From contig OX485806.1 in NCBI GenBank assembly GCA_950295325.1, positions 24,242,001-24,306,000 of the forward strand: 64,000 nt of DNA. The letters are read 5' to 3'. This DNA is from Polytrichum commune (lineage: Eukaryota; Streptophyta; Polytrichopsida; Polytrichales; Polytrichaceae). This document shows, one piece after another, positions 48,901-58,040 of the stretch; the stretch's first letter is position 1; every line of letters starts with the position of its first letter. A program made the translations under genes and the position numbers. The notes beneath the pieces are model-generated. The model was not told where the DNA came from, ran no database searches, and saw only the letters and a list, made by a program, of their open reading frames with translations.

Positions 48901-50064
48901 TATGATTCATGGGAGACACCATATACATCGAACCAACAATCTATGATGGATGATCGTGCCAAAAATGAGATAAAAGCTCAATCAAGACCAACATCGTATA
49001 GATCAACTCGTCAATCCACAAACCAAAATGAAAATTCTAGAACTCAATCAAGGCAGGAGTCGTATCGATCGGGACGCCAATCTAAGGTTGATTGTAAATC
49101 AACCCGTCAATCAAAAGTTGATTGTGAAAAAAATAAAGCTCGATCAAGAGCAACATCTTATAAAACAAATCAACAATCTATGAGTGATGGGCAACATACG
49201 AATGCTCAATCAAGCACAACATCCTATAGATCAAATCATCAATCAACAATCGGGGGCCTCAATATGGAAGACGAGGAAATAAACTCATGGCAATCACCAT
49301 ATGCATTGAATCGACAATCAAATGGTCCTCAATTTAAGAATGAGTATCAATCAAGACCGACGTCTTATAAATCAACCCGACCATCCACAAACAATCATCA
49401 ATTGATTGACGACGCCAAAGTTCAATCAAGAGCAAACTCATATTTTGGAGATGTTCCCTACCCTAAAGACATCAACGAAATTGAAATGGAACAAGAGAAA
49501 CGATATTATTCATTGGATGATGTGGAAAACATAAATACACTAGACACAAGAATATCATCAATTAATACGGGATTAAAAGATGTCAATAGAATATCATTTG
49601 GTAACAAAGTGTTGCCACCAAGCCCTGAGGACTCACGGTTTGTTACATTGGAGGTTCGATCAGACGTGCACACCGAAGCACTTGATAAATTTTTGGTTGG
49701 AGGTTGGGACAGCATTACACTTCAGATACCGCCTGAAGTACATACTATACTACAAAACATTCGTAGTTCAATTGATTCAACTCCGGGTACGGATTCACGA
49801 AACTCAATGATTAATAGAGTCGAGGTTCAACATGACAATAAAAGGTCAAACTCCAATTCAAGGAGATCATCCTTTGATGAACATGAAATTGGCAATCCAT
49901 CATTAAGCAATGGAGATGAAAACATGGCCAATATTCGAATCTCATTCCCAAATAGCACAAGTGCACATGATGCAATGGATGGGCAATCTCAAGAGGCCCA
50001 AGAGGCGGAAGACCGAAAGATTTCAGTTGGCTTGAGGTTTAATGTGGAGGATATAGAAAACTAA
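43000..50064 (+). CDS. Giant repeat-built protein of unknown family (SRPxSY/HQS repeats)
   Basis: The frame is open from the TGA at 42858 to TAA at 50064; the first ATG after that stop is at 43000, giving 2354 residues (2470 positions if counted from 42652). No intron is apparent. The whole protein is built on a short theme, R-[PS]-x-S-[YF]-x-[ST]-x-x-[QH]-S. It is irregularly spaced (about 25-40 residues) at both ends and strictly 24-residue periodic in the centre. Composition is rich in Ser, Arg, Gln, Thr and Tyr with scattered acidic residues, so it is predicted to be disordered and full of RxxS-type phosphorylation sites. There is no signal peptide or membrane span. The last about 210 residues are non-repetitive (RFVTLEVRSDVHTEALDKFL, GWDSITLQIPPEVHTILQNI, NMANIRISFPNSTSAHDAM) and could be a small folded region. 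I recognise no family. Retention of one frame through 7 kb argues for a protein; expression is unknown. Confidence 0.6.
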   Translation: MRLPSDDNQSLSKPTSHISTQPSMASNTTSYADDSDARSRATSYKATRQYTIMTPFQDEPQTQSRAISQISTHQSTSKNEPESKFTSYKSSEQSILQENANDSLEAPYRSMQQSTTNLSLGEKPSYRSEIQSIAGDVSDTMSRPMSYISRHQSQTKKSSEDVNDPQSRTTSYHPSHQSMDSNTIEDVASQSRPTSYVSQSSQYRSNHQSGIEFPLTNENESISYQESMAENPSNSMDIHEHQSRPTSYKSSRQSTTNNHIFSRQQSTTNDLDTEEVETQPRSTSYGLTRQSRVASPSIHEQDNLQQSTHQSMVENLQPMEIDPQTGEPYYAPPREYTMGSSSIEQNRARSKPASYARSNQQSMADDNVGRNEDASRSTSYRSTRQSTNEGPNFVEETKPQSKVSSYKSTQQSTANHVLNDMSTRQSPYRSTRHSTPSHVVRRGDQDARSKPTSFKSARKSAPAKRFVDENELHSRPAWNKWIGEGIPDIFYDNTNDVLSTQTPYRSTQQSTIHTLGNEFQSRPNSYATTPQRSTRPSKGDYVGYESQSRPTSYRSAQQSRSQSPFAQDDVVESWKSPYASVRQSTAGGFDSRSQPISYASPQQSTTNPSYSDQFDNPSSYQSTHQSIAQNTQEDDAQTNKIPYHFAHQSTIDNHNTEAFDSSSRPTSYQSTWQSTNVSPSGYIDESNSRSTSYHNEEFQSQSRPISYRSAHQSTRDSPIEAFDSRSRPISYRSAHQSTQESAIDPRSRLVSHQSAHQSITNSLEEVVDSRSRPISYRSAHQSTTDSPEGVFDSRSRPISYRSAHQSMTDSPEGMVDSRSRPISYRSAHQSTTDSPEGVVDSRSRPISYRSAHQSTTDSPEGVFDSRSRSMSYRSAHQSTTDSPEGVFDSRSRPISYRSAHQSTTDSPEGVFDSRSRPMSYRSAHQSTTDSPEGVFDSRSRPISYRSAHQSTTDSPEGMADSRSRPISYRSAHQSTTDSPEGMFDSRSRPISYRPVHQSTTESPEEMVDSRSRPISYRSAHQSTIDSPEGVFDSRSRPISYPSAHQSTTDSPEGIFDSRSRPISYRSAHQSTTDPPEGKVDLRSRPISYRSAHQSTTDSPEGMIDSRSRPISYRSAHQSTTDSPERMFDSRSRPISYRSAHQSTTNPPEGMVDSRSRPISYRSAHQSTTDSPDGMVDSKSRPMSYRSAHQSTTDSPEGMVDSRSRLISYRSAHQSTTDSPEGMVDSRSRPISYRSAHQSTTDSPEGMFDSRSRPISYRSAHQSTTDSPEGMFDSRSRPISYRSAHQSTTDSPEGMFDSRSRPISYRSAHQSTTDSPEGMVDSRSRPISYRSAHQSTTDSPEGMVDSRSRPISYRSAHQSTTDSPEGMFDSRSRPISYRSARQSTTDSPEGMVDSRSRPISYRSAHQSTTDSPEGMVHSRSRPISYRSAHQSTTDSPEGMFDSRSRPISYRSAHQSTRNYPEGVFDSRSRPISYRSAHQSTRESPVDVNDPRSRPVSYNPISQSITNSPTEVDDIRSRPMSYSSAHQSITNSPVEEFDSRSRPVSYRSAHQSSTELPTIVFDSRSRPVSYKSARQSTNEIPIDDIDSRSRSVSYKSARQSTNETPIDDIDSRSRPMSYKSARQSTNETPIDDIDSRSRPVSYISARQSTNETPIDDFDTKSRPVSYRSAHQSTRDSHVDVSDSRSRPVSYRSTHSSTRESPVDVVDSRPRPISYRSAHQSTVDVDSRSRPVSYRSAHQSTRESPTEVFGSRSRPVSFRSTQTSTTIVPTEAFDSRSRSYRSAQTSTTIVPTEAFDSRSRSYRSAHQSTTNSPTEMFDSKSRPMSYRSAHQSTKGSPVNDSRSRPGSYHSTHQSINGSPTSMYDSKSRPVSYQSGHQSMTLSSEENYGKSRPTSYRSTHASIADPPHIQEFDARSRPISYHPMQHSMTSPTSYRSAHQSTVFSNEPSYEVIGPRSAHQSVAYSPYGEEVVYDSWETPYTSNQQSMMDDRAKNEIKAQSRPTSYRSTRQSTNQNENSRTQSRQESYRSGRQSKVDCKSTRQSKVDCEKNKARSRATSYKTNQQSMSDGQHTNAQSSTTSYRSNHQSTIGGLNMEDEEINSWQSPYALNRQSNGPQFKNEYQSRPTSYKSTRPSTNNHQLIDDAKVQSRANSYFGDVPYPKDINEIEMEQEKRYYSLDDVENINTLDTRISSINTGLKDVNRISFGNKVLPPSPEDSRFVTLEVRSDVHTEALDKFLVGGWDSITLQIPPEVHTILQNIRSSIDSTPGTDSRNSMINRVEVQHDNKRSNSNSRRSSFDEHEIGNPSLSNGDENMANIRISFPNSTSAHDAMDGQSQEAQEAEDRKISVGLRFNVEDIEN
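45342..47429 (+). repeat. 72-bp tandem repeat array (about 29 units) inside the giant ORF
   Basis: Each unit encodes 24 residues: DSRSRPISYRSAHQST, then TDSPEGM and V or F. Many differences between units are synonymous (tca/tcg, cac/cat, aca/acg). Pairs of units form a 144-bp higher-order period around 45601-45888. Looser 24-25-residue units continue on both sides, roughly from 45100 and to 48620. As 72 is divisible by three, every frame free of stops stays open, which explains long antisense frames here. Confidence 0.92.
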
Positions 50065-51860
50065 TTTCGTAGAAGAATTTGTTGGCTCTCAATTATTAAG
50101 ATGCTAGTTTTGACTCAACTATGTACCATATTCATGGGAAAATGTTCAACATGCATTGTTGTGTAGTCATTTGATTCAAAATCATTAAAATTTATAACAA
50201 TTTTGCGACCACAAGTTTGGTATCATGTTCAAAATTATTTTCCACCTTATGGTATAATTGAGAGACAATGAAAGACATCAAATTTCACATTTGAATACAC
50301 GATGATATGATCATTTGGGACTTAGAGATCTCAAGACTACAAAATCCAAGGTTGCAAGAACATCCACATTGTTGGGCATTATTGACAACAAGAGGGGCAA
50401 TGAAACATACACTTATGGGAGAGTTTGGAGTTTGCATGTTGCCCACAAAAATTAATGTGTTTCAAAGTAACAAAAGTGTAGCAAATTTATAAAATGAGCA
50501 AAAGACATATACAAGGAGGTTTTATCCTCTTTGGATCCCCCTCAAGTTGAAAGAACAAAGCCATGAAGATATGAGATTTGAACCTAGATGGCTTACATCA
50601 AAATGTGGAGCACATTATTTCTCATGAAGAGGTGGATGACTAAGAGTCAAACAACGCTTTCAACCCTTTCCTTTGATGACAATGAGGATGGTGTTTGGCA
50701 ACACCTATGATTTGATAAGTGTACTTTATTCATATTAATTCTACAGAAGCATGAGTTGAGCTCATGATAGTTGATCACCACATATGTAGGTTGGGCGGGA
50801 AGGTTGTAAATACATAACACGGATTTTAATGCCAAAGAGATTTAAATGTTGTGCAAATTTTCAACTTGATTTGAATGAGAAAATGCAATCATACACATAA
50901 TTTCAGGGTACAATCACATCCGAATTCTATTCCTTGTAAACTAGCAAATTGATTGGTGCATAAAAATATCAGAAGCACACTAAACATGCAATTCAACCAG
51001 TTGCAATTAAGTATACTTAAGAATGTAAGAATGTTTCTCTACAAATTAATTTACACTCAAGCATGTGCACAAGTTTGTGATAATAATATGTCATTCATAT
51101 GAGGTTGTTGGCTACCTACAAACTAGTTTCCACCTTGTCAAGGGAATACTCTTTCCACCATAGGTTTATATGCTTGCGTACTCCACCTACATCTTTGCCA
51201 ACAAGGAATTTCAACATGCACCCAACCACCCGCAAACAAATCCGGCACATAATGCCCAGTTTAGATGCAATGCCTCATTGTATTGGTAGGTGGGGTGAAC
51301 AAAATTTCTCCTTGTATAAGGTGAGATCACCTTATTTCACAAGGGGAGTATGTTAACATGGATGAATTGAATTAAATAAACTTGTTAACAAACCAATTTT
51401 TGTTCATGCACGTGCACATATTTGTGATGATCTTATTTCATACCTTTGAGGTGGGTGGCTAATTGCAAGCTTTTTTCACTGTGCAATGAATTATTTTTCA
51501 TTACGGGTTAAACTAATCACATGTGCCACCTACACGGTCCACCATCAAGAAATTTCAGCACCTCTCCAATCACAAGTTTGATCATTTTCTCTTGGGAGCA
51601 TGTAAACTGAGCTTGGGACTTCTTGGGAATGTGTGGGAGCTGCGACGTTGATAAGACCTAGAGCAAGTCTACATCCCAAGATTTTGTTGAAGCTGAAGAG
51701 CTTCTGGCTAACACACCAAAGACAAGATGAACCTTCAAACACTGGATGGTTGCTCCCGATCTTTTAAGGATAACTCTAAAAGCTTGTAATGTAATGTATA
51801 AGTTCAGCCTAATGCATGCCAAGGAGAGTATAATAAGATATTTTGGGAGTGGAAATGTTA
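50065..51860. other. Intergenic DNA, nothing recognised
   Basis: AT-rich 3' flank of the giant ORF. No gene or repeat family identified. Confidence 0.45.
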
Positions 51861-52149
51861 GCCCCACATCATGAATGGATGAAGATGGAGATCATTCATC
51901 CGGAGCTGCTCACATTATCCGCAGGGCCACTGGCGCAGCGCAGATCGCTATCACCATCGCCTTCAATTGCCTCAGATATTTCGATTTCATTAGATATTTC
52001 CATCTGGTTCAATCTTCTCGTATTTGTTCACAATTTCCCTTTCAGTCCTGCCTCAGTTCTCGAATTGCTTCGAAAAGCCAACCCGACCTTCCTGCGAGGT
52101 ACATTCTTGCTCCCACCATTCTTCCTGGTCCGAATTGGCTTTCAAGGAA

Positions 52150-53350
52150 TGCAGCTTGAATGTCTTTGCAATTTTGGCCATTTCGTTTTTGGCTTTCTTG
52201 GTATCTGTGCTGCATGAAGTGGAAGTAATGGCATGTGTTGGCTTAAGATAGCTGGTCGACTTCTGGAAATAGGGTACATTCTAGTGAGAATTCTCTACCA
52301 TCTGTGTTTGGGGTCTCTGAGGGTCCGGGATTCTTGGGAGAATTTGGGATTTTGGGGGATTTGTTCTAATTCGCTTTTCTTTCTGTCAAGGTTTCCAGCT
52401 TGAATGTCTTTGCAATTTTGGCCACTTTGTTTTTGGTTTTCCTGGGATTTGCGCTGCATCCTGGAGTGGAAGTAATGGCATGTATTGGCTTAAGATAGCT
52501 GGTGGATTTTTGCTTTAGGTTGCACTTCTGTTGAGAATTTGCTACAACTCGTGTTGGAGGGGCCTTTGATGGTCTGGGCTTTCTGGGAGAATTTTTTAGG
52601 ATTTTGGGGAATGTGGTCCGAATTCTGTCAAAGACGTACTTCCTCCTGCAAACATTGACAACAGGCATGCGTTTGCTTAAGGTAGCTGGTGGCTTTTTGG
52701 TTTAGGTTGCGTTTCTGGTGAGAATCTGCTACATCTTGTATGGGGGGGGATTTTTGATAATATGAGGTCTTTGGGAGAGATTCCAGGTGGGCACCCGCTT
52801 CTCGTAGGATAGGATATGAAACACGCAATTAGTGCGAGATGATTAGCGAATAGAAATTGTGCCCGTAGCCATTTGCCTCATAATTTCTGGACCTCATATT
52901 GACAGCTTATCCATTATCAAAGTGAAGATTCTCGTGCTCATTAGTGGGCATATGGGTCCCCTCAATCATATAGCACATAGCCAATTCTCTTTTTTAAACA
53001 CATGTCTTTTTGGTTGCTGCCAGTTCTTAGATCCACACTTAACCACATACCACCTCAAATTTAGGTGTCCAGATTATTGTTGTGTTTGATTTAGGCACGT
53101 CTACTTAATGAAATTTTAGATTCAGCTATGCATTGTTGATGAAATGGAAGCAAGGGTATGGTTTGCAGGTGGAAGCAAATGGCCTTTTGTTTTCCTCTGG
53201 GATTTGTGGCACATGGAGTGAAAGTAATGGTATGTGTCTTAAGTAGTTTTCTTGTTTGAGCCCCGTAGGTTGCGATTTCTGGTGAGAAATTGCTACAATT
53301 TGCGCCGGGGGTCTTCGATGGCATCTGTGGGATCATTTCACATTCCACCG
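52150..53350 (+). repeat. Degenerate tandem repeats of about 243 bp upstream of the NFU gene
   Basis: CAGCTTGAATGTCTTTGCAA starts near 52152 and 52395 (243 bp apart). A third partial unit runs about 52630-52790 and a fourth about 53150-53350. All share a TTTTCCTGGGATTTG-like stretch, a GGAAGTAATGGCATG-like stretch and a GAGAATTTGCTAC-like stretch. Dispersed repeat copy 3 sits between units three and four. No protein is encoded. Confidence 0.6.
52790..53110 (+). repeat. Dispersed repeat family D, copy 3
   Basis: Same orientation as copy 1, from GGGCACCCGCTTCTCGTAGG to TTTAGGCACGTCTAC. It interrupts the tandem repeats upstream of the NFU gene. Confidence 0.7.
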
Positions 53351-53490
53351 CGCAGTGTTGATGAAGTAGAATTAAGGGTTGAGGTTTTGGGGGGAAATTG
53401 CAGGTTGGGAGGTTCGCAAAGGGGAGGCAGGGAATGAGGGTCCAGAGTGCGCAATCTTGAAGAGGAGATTGATTTAGGGTTCTTTCAAGG

Positions 53491-56488
53491 ATGGCAGCCA
53501 TGGCGTTCAAAGCAAGCGCAAGAATTTCCTCCTCCTTGGCACCAGGTCCAACTTCTTCAACTCAAAATTCAAGGGCGCAGAGCACACTAATTGGAGGCCT
53601 ACGCTCAAGAAAAATTTGCACCACAATTTCAACCCAAAGCATGACCACTGCCACGAAAAAGAGGGATGAATTCTGCAGCCTGTCTGCTCGGGCCAATGCA
53701 TCATCATCATCATCATCGTCGCAGCAGCAACAACAAAAAGAAATGCATCAAGCTCTCGAATCGCTCTCCACCGTGTTGACAGACGACGCGGTTCCGGAAG
53801 GTCACAAGGGCCTCCACGGATTTTTGTACGGGGAAGGCGGGGCGGAAGTTCACGGATCCGGAAGTTCCTCTTCGAAAGATTTCAAAATTCGTGAGGGCGA
53901 GGACGACGGCACCGGCATGGTTTCGTACGAGGCGTATCTTGCACCCCGGGAGCCTCACAAATTCGCGGGCGTCTTCGCGATTTATGATTCGGAGGGATCG
54001 GTGCAATACGTGAGTTACTCGCGGAACGTGGTTTCGTCCTTGAAGAGTTTGAGAGGTAGGGTTGGCGAGGAGAAATGTAGTTCGGTTAGGGTTAGGGTTT
54101 ACTCAGAAGCTTCGTTGATTACTCGGTCGAAGATGGAGGAGGAGAAGGGGAGGTGGTTGGAAGAAGTGGCGGGGATGGCACCCGGGAATTCGAGTGAGAA
54201 GGATTTGTGGGAAGGGAACGGTGCGAGTGGAAACGGGAGCTCGTTGGCGCTCATGTCGGAGGAGGAGCGACGAGAGTACGAAGAGAAGAAGTTGAAGATG
54301 CGGAAAGCCATGGGTGAGAATTTATTCGATGATGTTGCGGGGGAGGACGATGATGCGCGCACTCGCAGGCTCAAATTCATGCAGGTCAGGCTTTTTGGTC
54401 TTTTCTTATCTCATGTGTTGCTTTTTTTTCGTTGTGTGATTGAAATTGAGGGTTTTAGGCTAGGGCCCCCTGTACACTAGAGCTTGAACTTGCAATGATT
54501 TTGGGGAGTTTGATTCTTGGAGTTAACAAGCTTTCATCCAAAGCTCAGACTATTGAGAGCTTCTCGACCAACCTTTGAGGATGTTTTTGTTTTTGATACC
54601 AACCTTTGAGGATGTTTTTGTTTTTGATACCACTCGAGTCTCTATACTGTTTGCCCTCTTTTTTAAGACACATTTCGTCACGCAAGAAAGTTATGTAGTA
54701 CCTGAATGTCGTATTTTCGTTAATATGATATGTTGGCCTCCAATGTCGTACTATTAAGGTTTTTCGAGAAAATGGCCTATTTCAATGTAAAATGTCATCT
54801 TCTATACATAATGAAGATACATAAGTATGAAAGGACATTGTATTGAAAGCATATCCTCACAACGTTCCCCTACATGTTCCAAAGTACTAATCACATATGA
54901 ACCTTGAAATATGTGGATCCCACCACGCATGCACATTATTTACCTCTACTATATGACCATACATACTGGTAGAACATTGATCTGAACCCTAAAATTCTAA
55001 ATAGTGTTGTGGAATTTTATACAGGCGGTAGAGGGAGATGATTGGAGCAGTGTGATTGATGGCCAAACCCAGCAAACTTTGGATGCACCAGCTTCCAGCA
55101 ACGGAACTGCAGTTGAAAAGACACCCTCAAAAACACCAACCGAATTACCAGCACAGATTGTGAGCCCTTTTGCAAATAATTCGGGTGCTCAGACAGGCGG
55201 AGGAGGGCTTTACTCAGCAGATTCGTATGAGCTCAGTGTTGCAAATGTGGACATGGTTCTTGAAGAAGTGCGGCCTTATCTCATTGCTGATGGCGGCAAT
55301 GTTGAGGTTGTGAGCGTGACCGATGGCATTATTTCCTTGCGTCTCCAAGGTAAAATTTGGATAACCTTCCATATCTATGGATAAATCATTTCTCTACTCG
55401 TAAGGTAGACTGGTGTTGTTCCACCACCCCCAGAATGTGAACACCTATATTTGAGTGGTGTGTGGTTAGGTGTGGATCTAAGAACGGACACCAAAAAGGC
55501 ATCATGTTTAAAAGAGATTGGGCTATGTGCTCAAAATATGTTAACCTTTGTGTGGTTAGGTGTGGATCTAAGAATGGACACCAAAAAGATAGTATAGTCT
55601 TGTGAGCCCCGAAAGTTATGAAGTGAAGGGCTAGGGGCATGAGTTGGATTTGCTAATTATCTTGCACTAACTGCGTGTTTCATATCCTATGAGAAGTGGG
55701 TGCAGAGAGAAGGGATTATATTGAACTTAGATTAAAACATCTTGCAATTGACTACTGCATGTGTGGTATTTGGTCATGTGCAGGTGCATGTGGCACATGC
55801 CCAAGTTCGACAAGCACGATGAAGATGGGCATAGAAAGGGTTTTGAGGGAAAAGTTTGGCGATGCAATGAAGGAAGTGGTTCAAGTTGACAAGCAAGAAA
55901 TTGGTGCCAGCATTCCTGTACGTCGAATCCTCTCTTCCCTATTTTGTGACTTAGTGCAGTAACCAGTTGGATTCCGAAGAATGATGTACACATAATAGTA
56001 AGGGCCACTTCACACTATGACTATGAAATTCTGAGGGCCCTCTAAACTAATTTGAAGCCGTACTATGGAAGATTGAAATTGAATTTTGTGTAGTCACGGG
56101 CCTTCAAGTGTAGGTTAAAGATGTATGTGACTAGGCTCTCAACCAAATGCTATTTCATTGCCACCATATTCATATGGGCCCTTCTACCCAACTAATCAGA
56201 ATAAATCAAGGGTTGTGAGATTTGGAGTTTCTTTAGTCTTGAACTCAAGTGTAAATCTGCCGTAAGTTTTGGTGGTTCATATTAATGCAGGCTGTTGATG
56301 CACATTTGGAAATGTTGAGACCTGCAATTCGAAATTACGGCGGTTCAGTGGAGGTGGTATCAATTGACACGACAACTGGCATTTGCCAAGTGAAGTACCA
56401 AGGCCCTCCGCCGATCGGCATGGGTATCCAAGCGGCCATAAAAGACAAGTTCCCAGACATTAAGCAGGTCATTTTATCAGCACCTTAA
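53491..56488 (+). CDS. Chloroplast NFU1-type iron-sulfur scaffold with N-terminal GIY-YIG-like domain
   Basis: Exons 53491-54384, 55025-55349, 55784-55917 and 56291-56488 join in frame to 516 residues. The first 70 or so residues are Ser/Arg-rich and lack acidic residues until about position 60, like a plastid transit peptide, followed by a Ser/Gln run. Residues about 150-240 resemble the GIY-YIG-like fold seen at the N-terminus of plastid GRXS16 and in a cyanobacterial protein (GVFAIYD at 160-166, YVSYSRN at 173-179, PGN at 231-233). The canonical YIG glycine is S175, so nuclease activity is doubtful. The NFU domain follows (VDMVLEEVRPYLIADGGNVE) with the cluster-binding C409-G-T-C412 in LQGACGTCPSST. 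A second, degenerate NFU domain without cysteines ends the protein (AHLEMLRPAIRNYGGSVEVV). This order matches Arabidopsis NFU1, which has about 231 residues and lacks the extension. NFU proteins pass 4Fe-4S clusters to plastid targets. Confidence 0.9.
55405..55712 (-). repeat. Dispersed repeat family D, copy 4, in NFU intron 2
   Basis: Reverse orientation; it lies between exons 2 and 3 of the NFU gene. A 60-bp internal part (TGTGTGGTTAGGTGTGGATC) is itself duplicated at about 55460 and 55550. Confidence 0.7.
55995..56235 (+). repeat. Dispersed repeat family E, copy 2, in NFU intron 3
   Basis: Matches 35570-35820 in order and orientation, and occupies most of the last intron of the NFU gene. 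Confidence 0.6.
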
Positions 56489-57758
56489 ATTGTTATGATG
56501 GGAACTATGCGGCAGCTTGAAAGTTAGATAGGTTAAACCTAGGATTGAATGTATATCTACAGGTTAAATCCAAAATACATGGTGGGTGGTGGTTACTTGC
56601 TGAAATAACAAGGCTTAAAATGTGCATTTTTTTCTGCACACGGTGTTGGGTTCACTCTTTTTGCTGTTAACAAACACATGTGCCAAGTATTCAGTTTTGA
56701 CTAACCAATTTCAATGATTCAGCACAAAGGAGTATTTAATTTATAAAATTGGGAGGTCCTTTGATGATTGGATGGTAGGCAATAATATGTAACTTCTTTT
56801 CTCATATAAGTTTGAAGCACTTTCTTAAGGATCGGAGGTTAACAAGTTCGTTTTTCCTTGTAGTCTTCCCCACTTCAGTCTGAGCCTCCAATACATACCA
56901 GTAGCAACAAAGTGTTAGTCTCTCTTTAATGTCAATGGATTTCATTATACCCTAATTGAAATGAAGTTTCAGTATTTTTTATTTTGTGAGAGGCCAGGAG
57001 GAACTTGAAATTGCTCAAGCAGCATTCAACTATCCCTTCTGGTCTGTTCAAACTAACATGCCACCTAAGGGTTCCTGTGAAGGTTCGAGAAGTTGACTCC
57101 ACTCCCAGGCGAAATGCAGAGGCACAGTAGAGTTATGGGACTTTATGTTGGGAGTTGGTCCTGTATGATTTTTCCATCGGTTGTTTTGCACACAATATGA
57201 ATAATTGGTTTCCACTTGTGGTGCATGCGCGGAGGTGCTGTTTGAATTTAAATAAAATGCAACCTATTTTGGTTCATTGAGGGCCAAAACTCATCTTAAC
57301 ACCTCTCTGACATGCCAAAGTGAGTTTAACCCTCAACGAACCAACATAGAATGTTTTCTGTTCAAATTGTCATACTATCTCCAAGCGCGCACCGAAAACT
57401 TGCCGAACATGGAAAGTGTTGTATGCAAAAACAACCAACTCTTGACCGAAAGTCATGTTGAGCTGTAGAACTGTAGTCTTCAAAATCTTTCAAACTTATA
57501 GGCTTTTCTAGAGTTATTTTAATTGGGTTTGACTCTTCATTTCATATTATCTATAACCCAGTTTTCAGCTCAAATTTCCAACTTCTGACTCAAGTGGAAC
57601 TACTTCCTGTGGACAACTTGGCTGTCAAGACAACTGGGCCCGACACTATGAATGCGAATCTCCCATTAACATATGACCCTCTAGAAAGTGCACCAAAAAA
57701 ATCTCTTCAAAGTGGATTTGAGAGTCCCCCTGTAGTTTTGTGGATTGGCTGAACCCTA
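56489..57758. other. 3' flank of NFU and possible unseen 5' exon of the next gene
   Basis: Contains an AAATAAA near 57249 that could serve as a polyadenylation signal. The first exon of the TMEM254-like gene should lie here, but no ATG plus donor is convincing. Confidence 0.4.
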
Positions 57759-58040
57759 GCATTTATTATTCTATTTATTTCTGCATTTTATCCTGACATA
57801 TCCATGTTAGGTCCTTTTGAAATTTTTCGCAGAGGCCTTTATCTCATAGGACCTCCCAAAGTACTGCAAAATGTAGCATATGTTTCAGCATTGTTGCATG
57901 TTGTGGAGGCTTCCTACGCTCTTTTTCTAGCTCGGAAATTTGACCCCTCAAATGCATCTTTGTGGTTCTGGCAAACATTCTACATGGGCTTCTTCTCTTT
58001 GTATCTTTTGATGCAAAAGGAAAAATCCAAGGTGGAGTAG
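57759..58040 (+). CDS. TMEM254/DUF4499-like small membrane protein, terminal exon
   Basis: From acceptor CCCTAG at 57758 the frame reads AFIILFISAFYPDIS, MLGPFEIFRRGLYLIGPP and then LLHVVEASYALFLARKFDP and WFWQTFYMGFFSLYLLMQKE before TAG at 58040. Animal TMEM254 has the same order: a first membrane helix ending FWP, LGPLGPF, an IHVGESLYA-type helix, a charged loop, then a WFLQTFFFG-type helix. The family has no established function. The exon would enter at phase 1, so a short upstream exon with the first residues is needed; I could not place it. If translation starts at ATG 57804 instead, the protein would be 78 residues and lack the first helix. Confidence 0.62.
   Translation, partial: AFIILFISAFYPDISMLGPFEIFRRGLYLIGPPKVLQNVAYVSALLHVVEASYALFLARKFDPSNASLWFWQTFYMGFFSLYLLMQKEKSKVE

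Noticed and set aside
51843-52217. 124- and 94-codon overlapping ORFs before the NFU repeats
   Set aside because: No family motif and two competing frames; the region may be a decayed 5' end of an unidentified gene, but this is not supportable.
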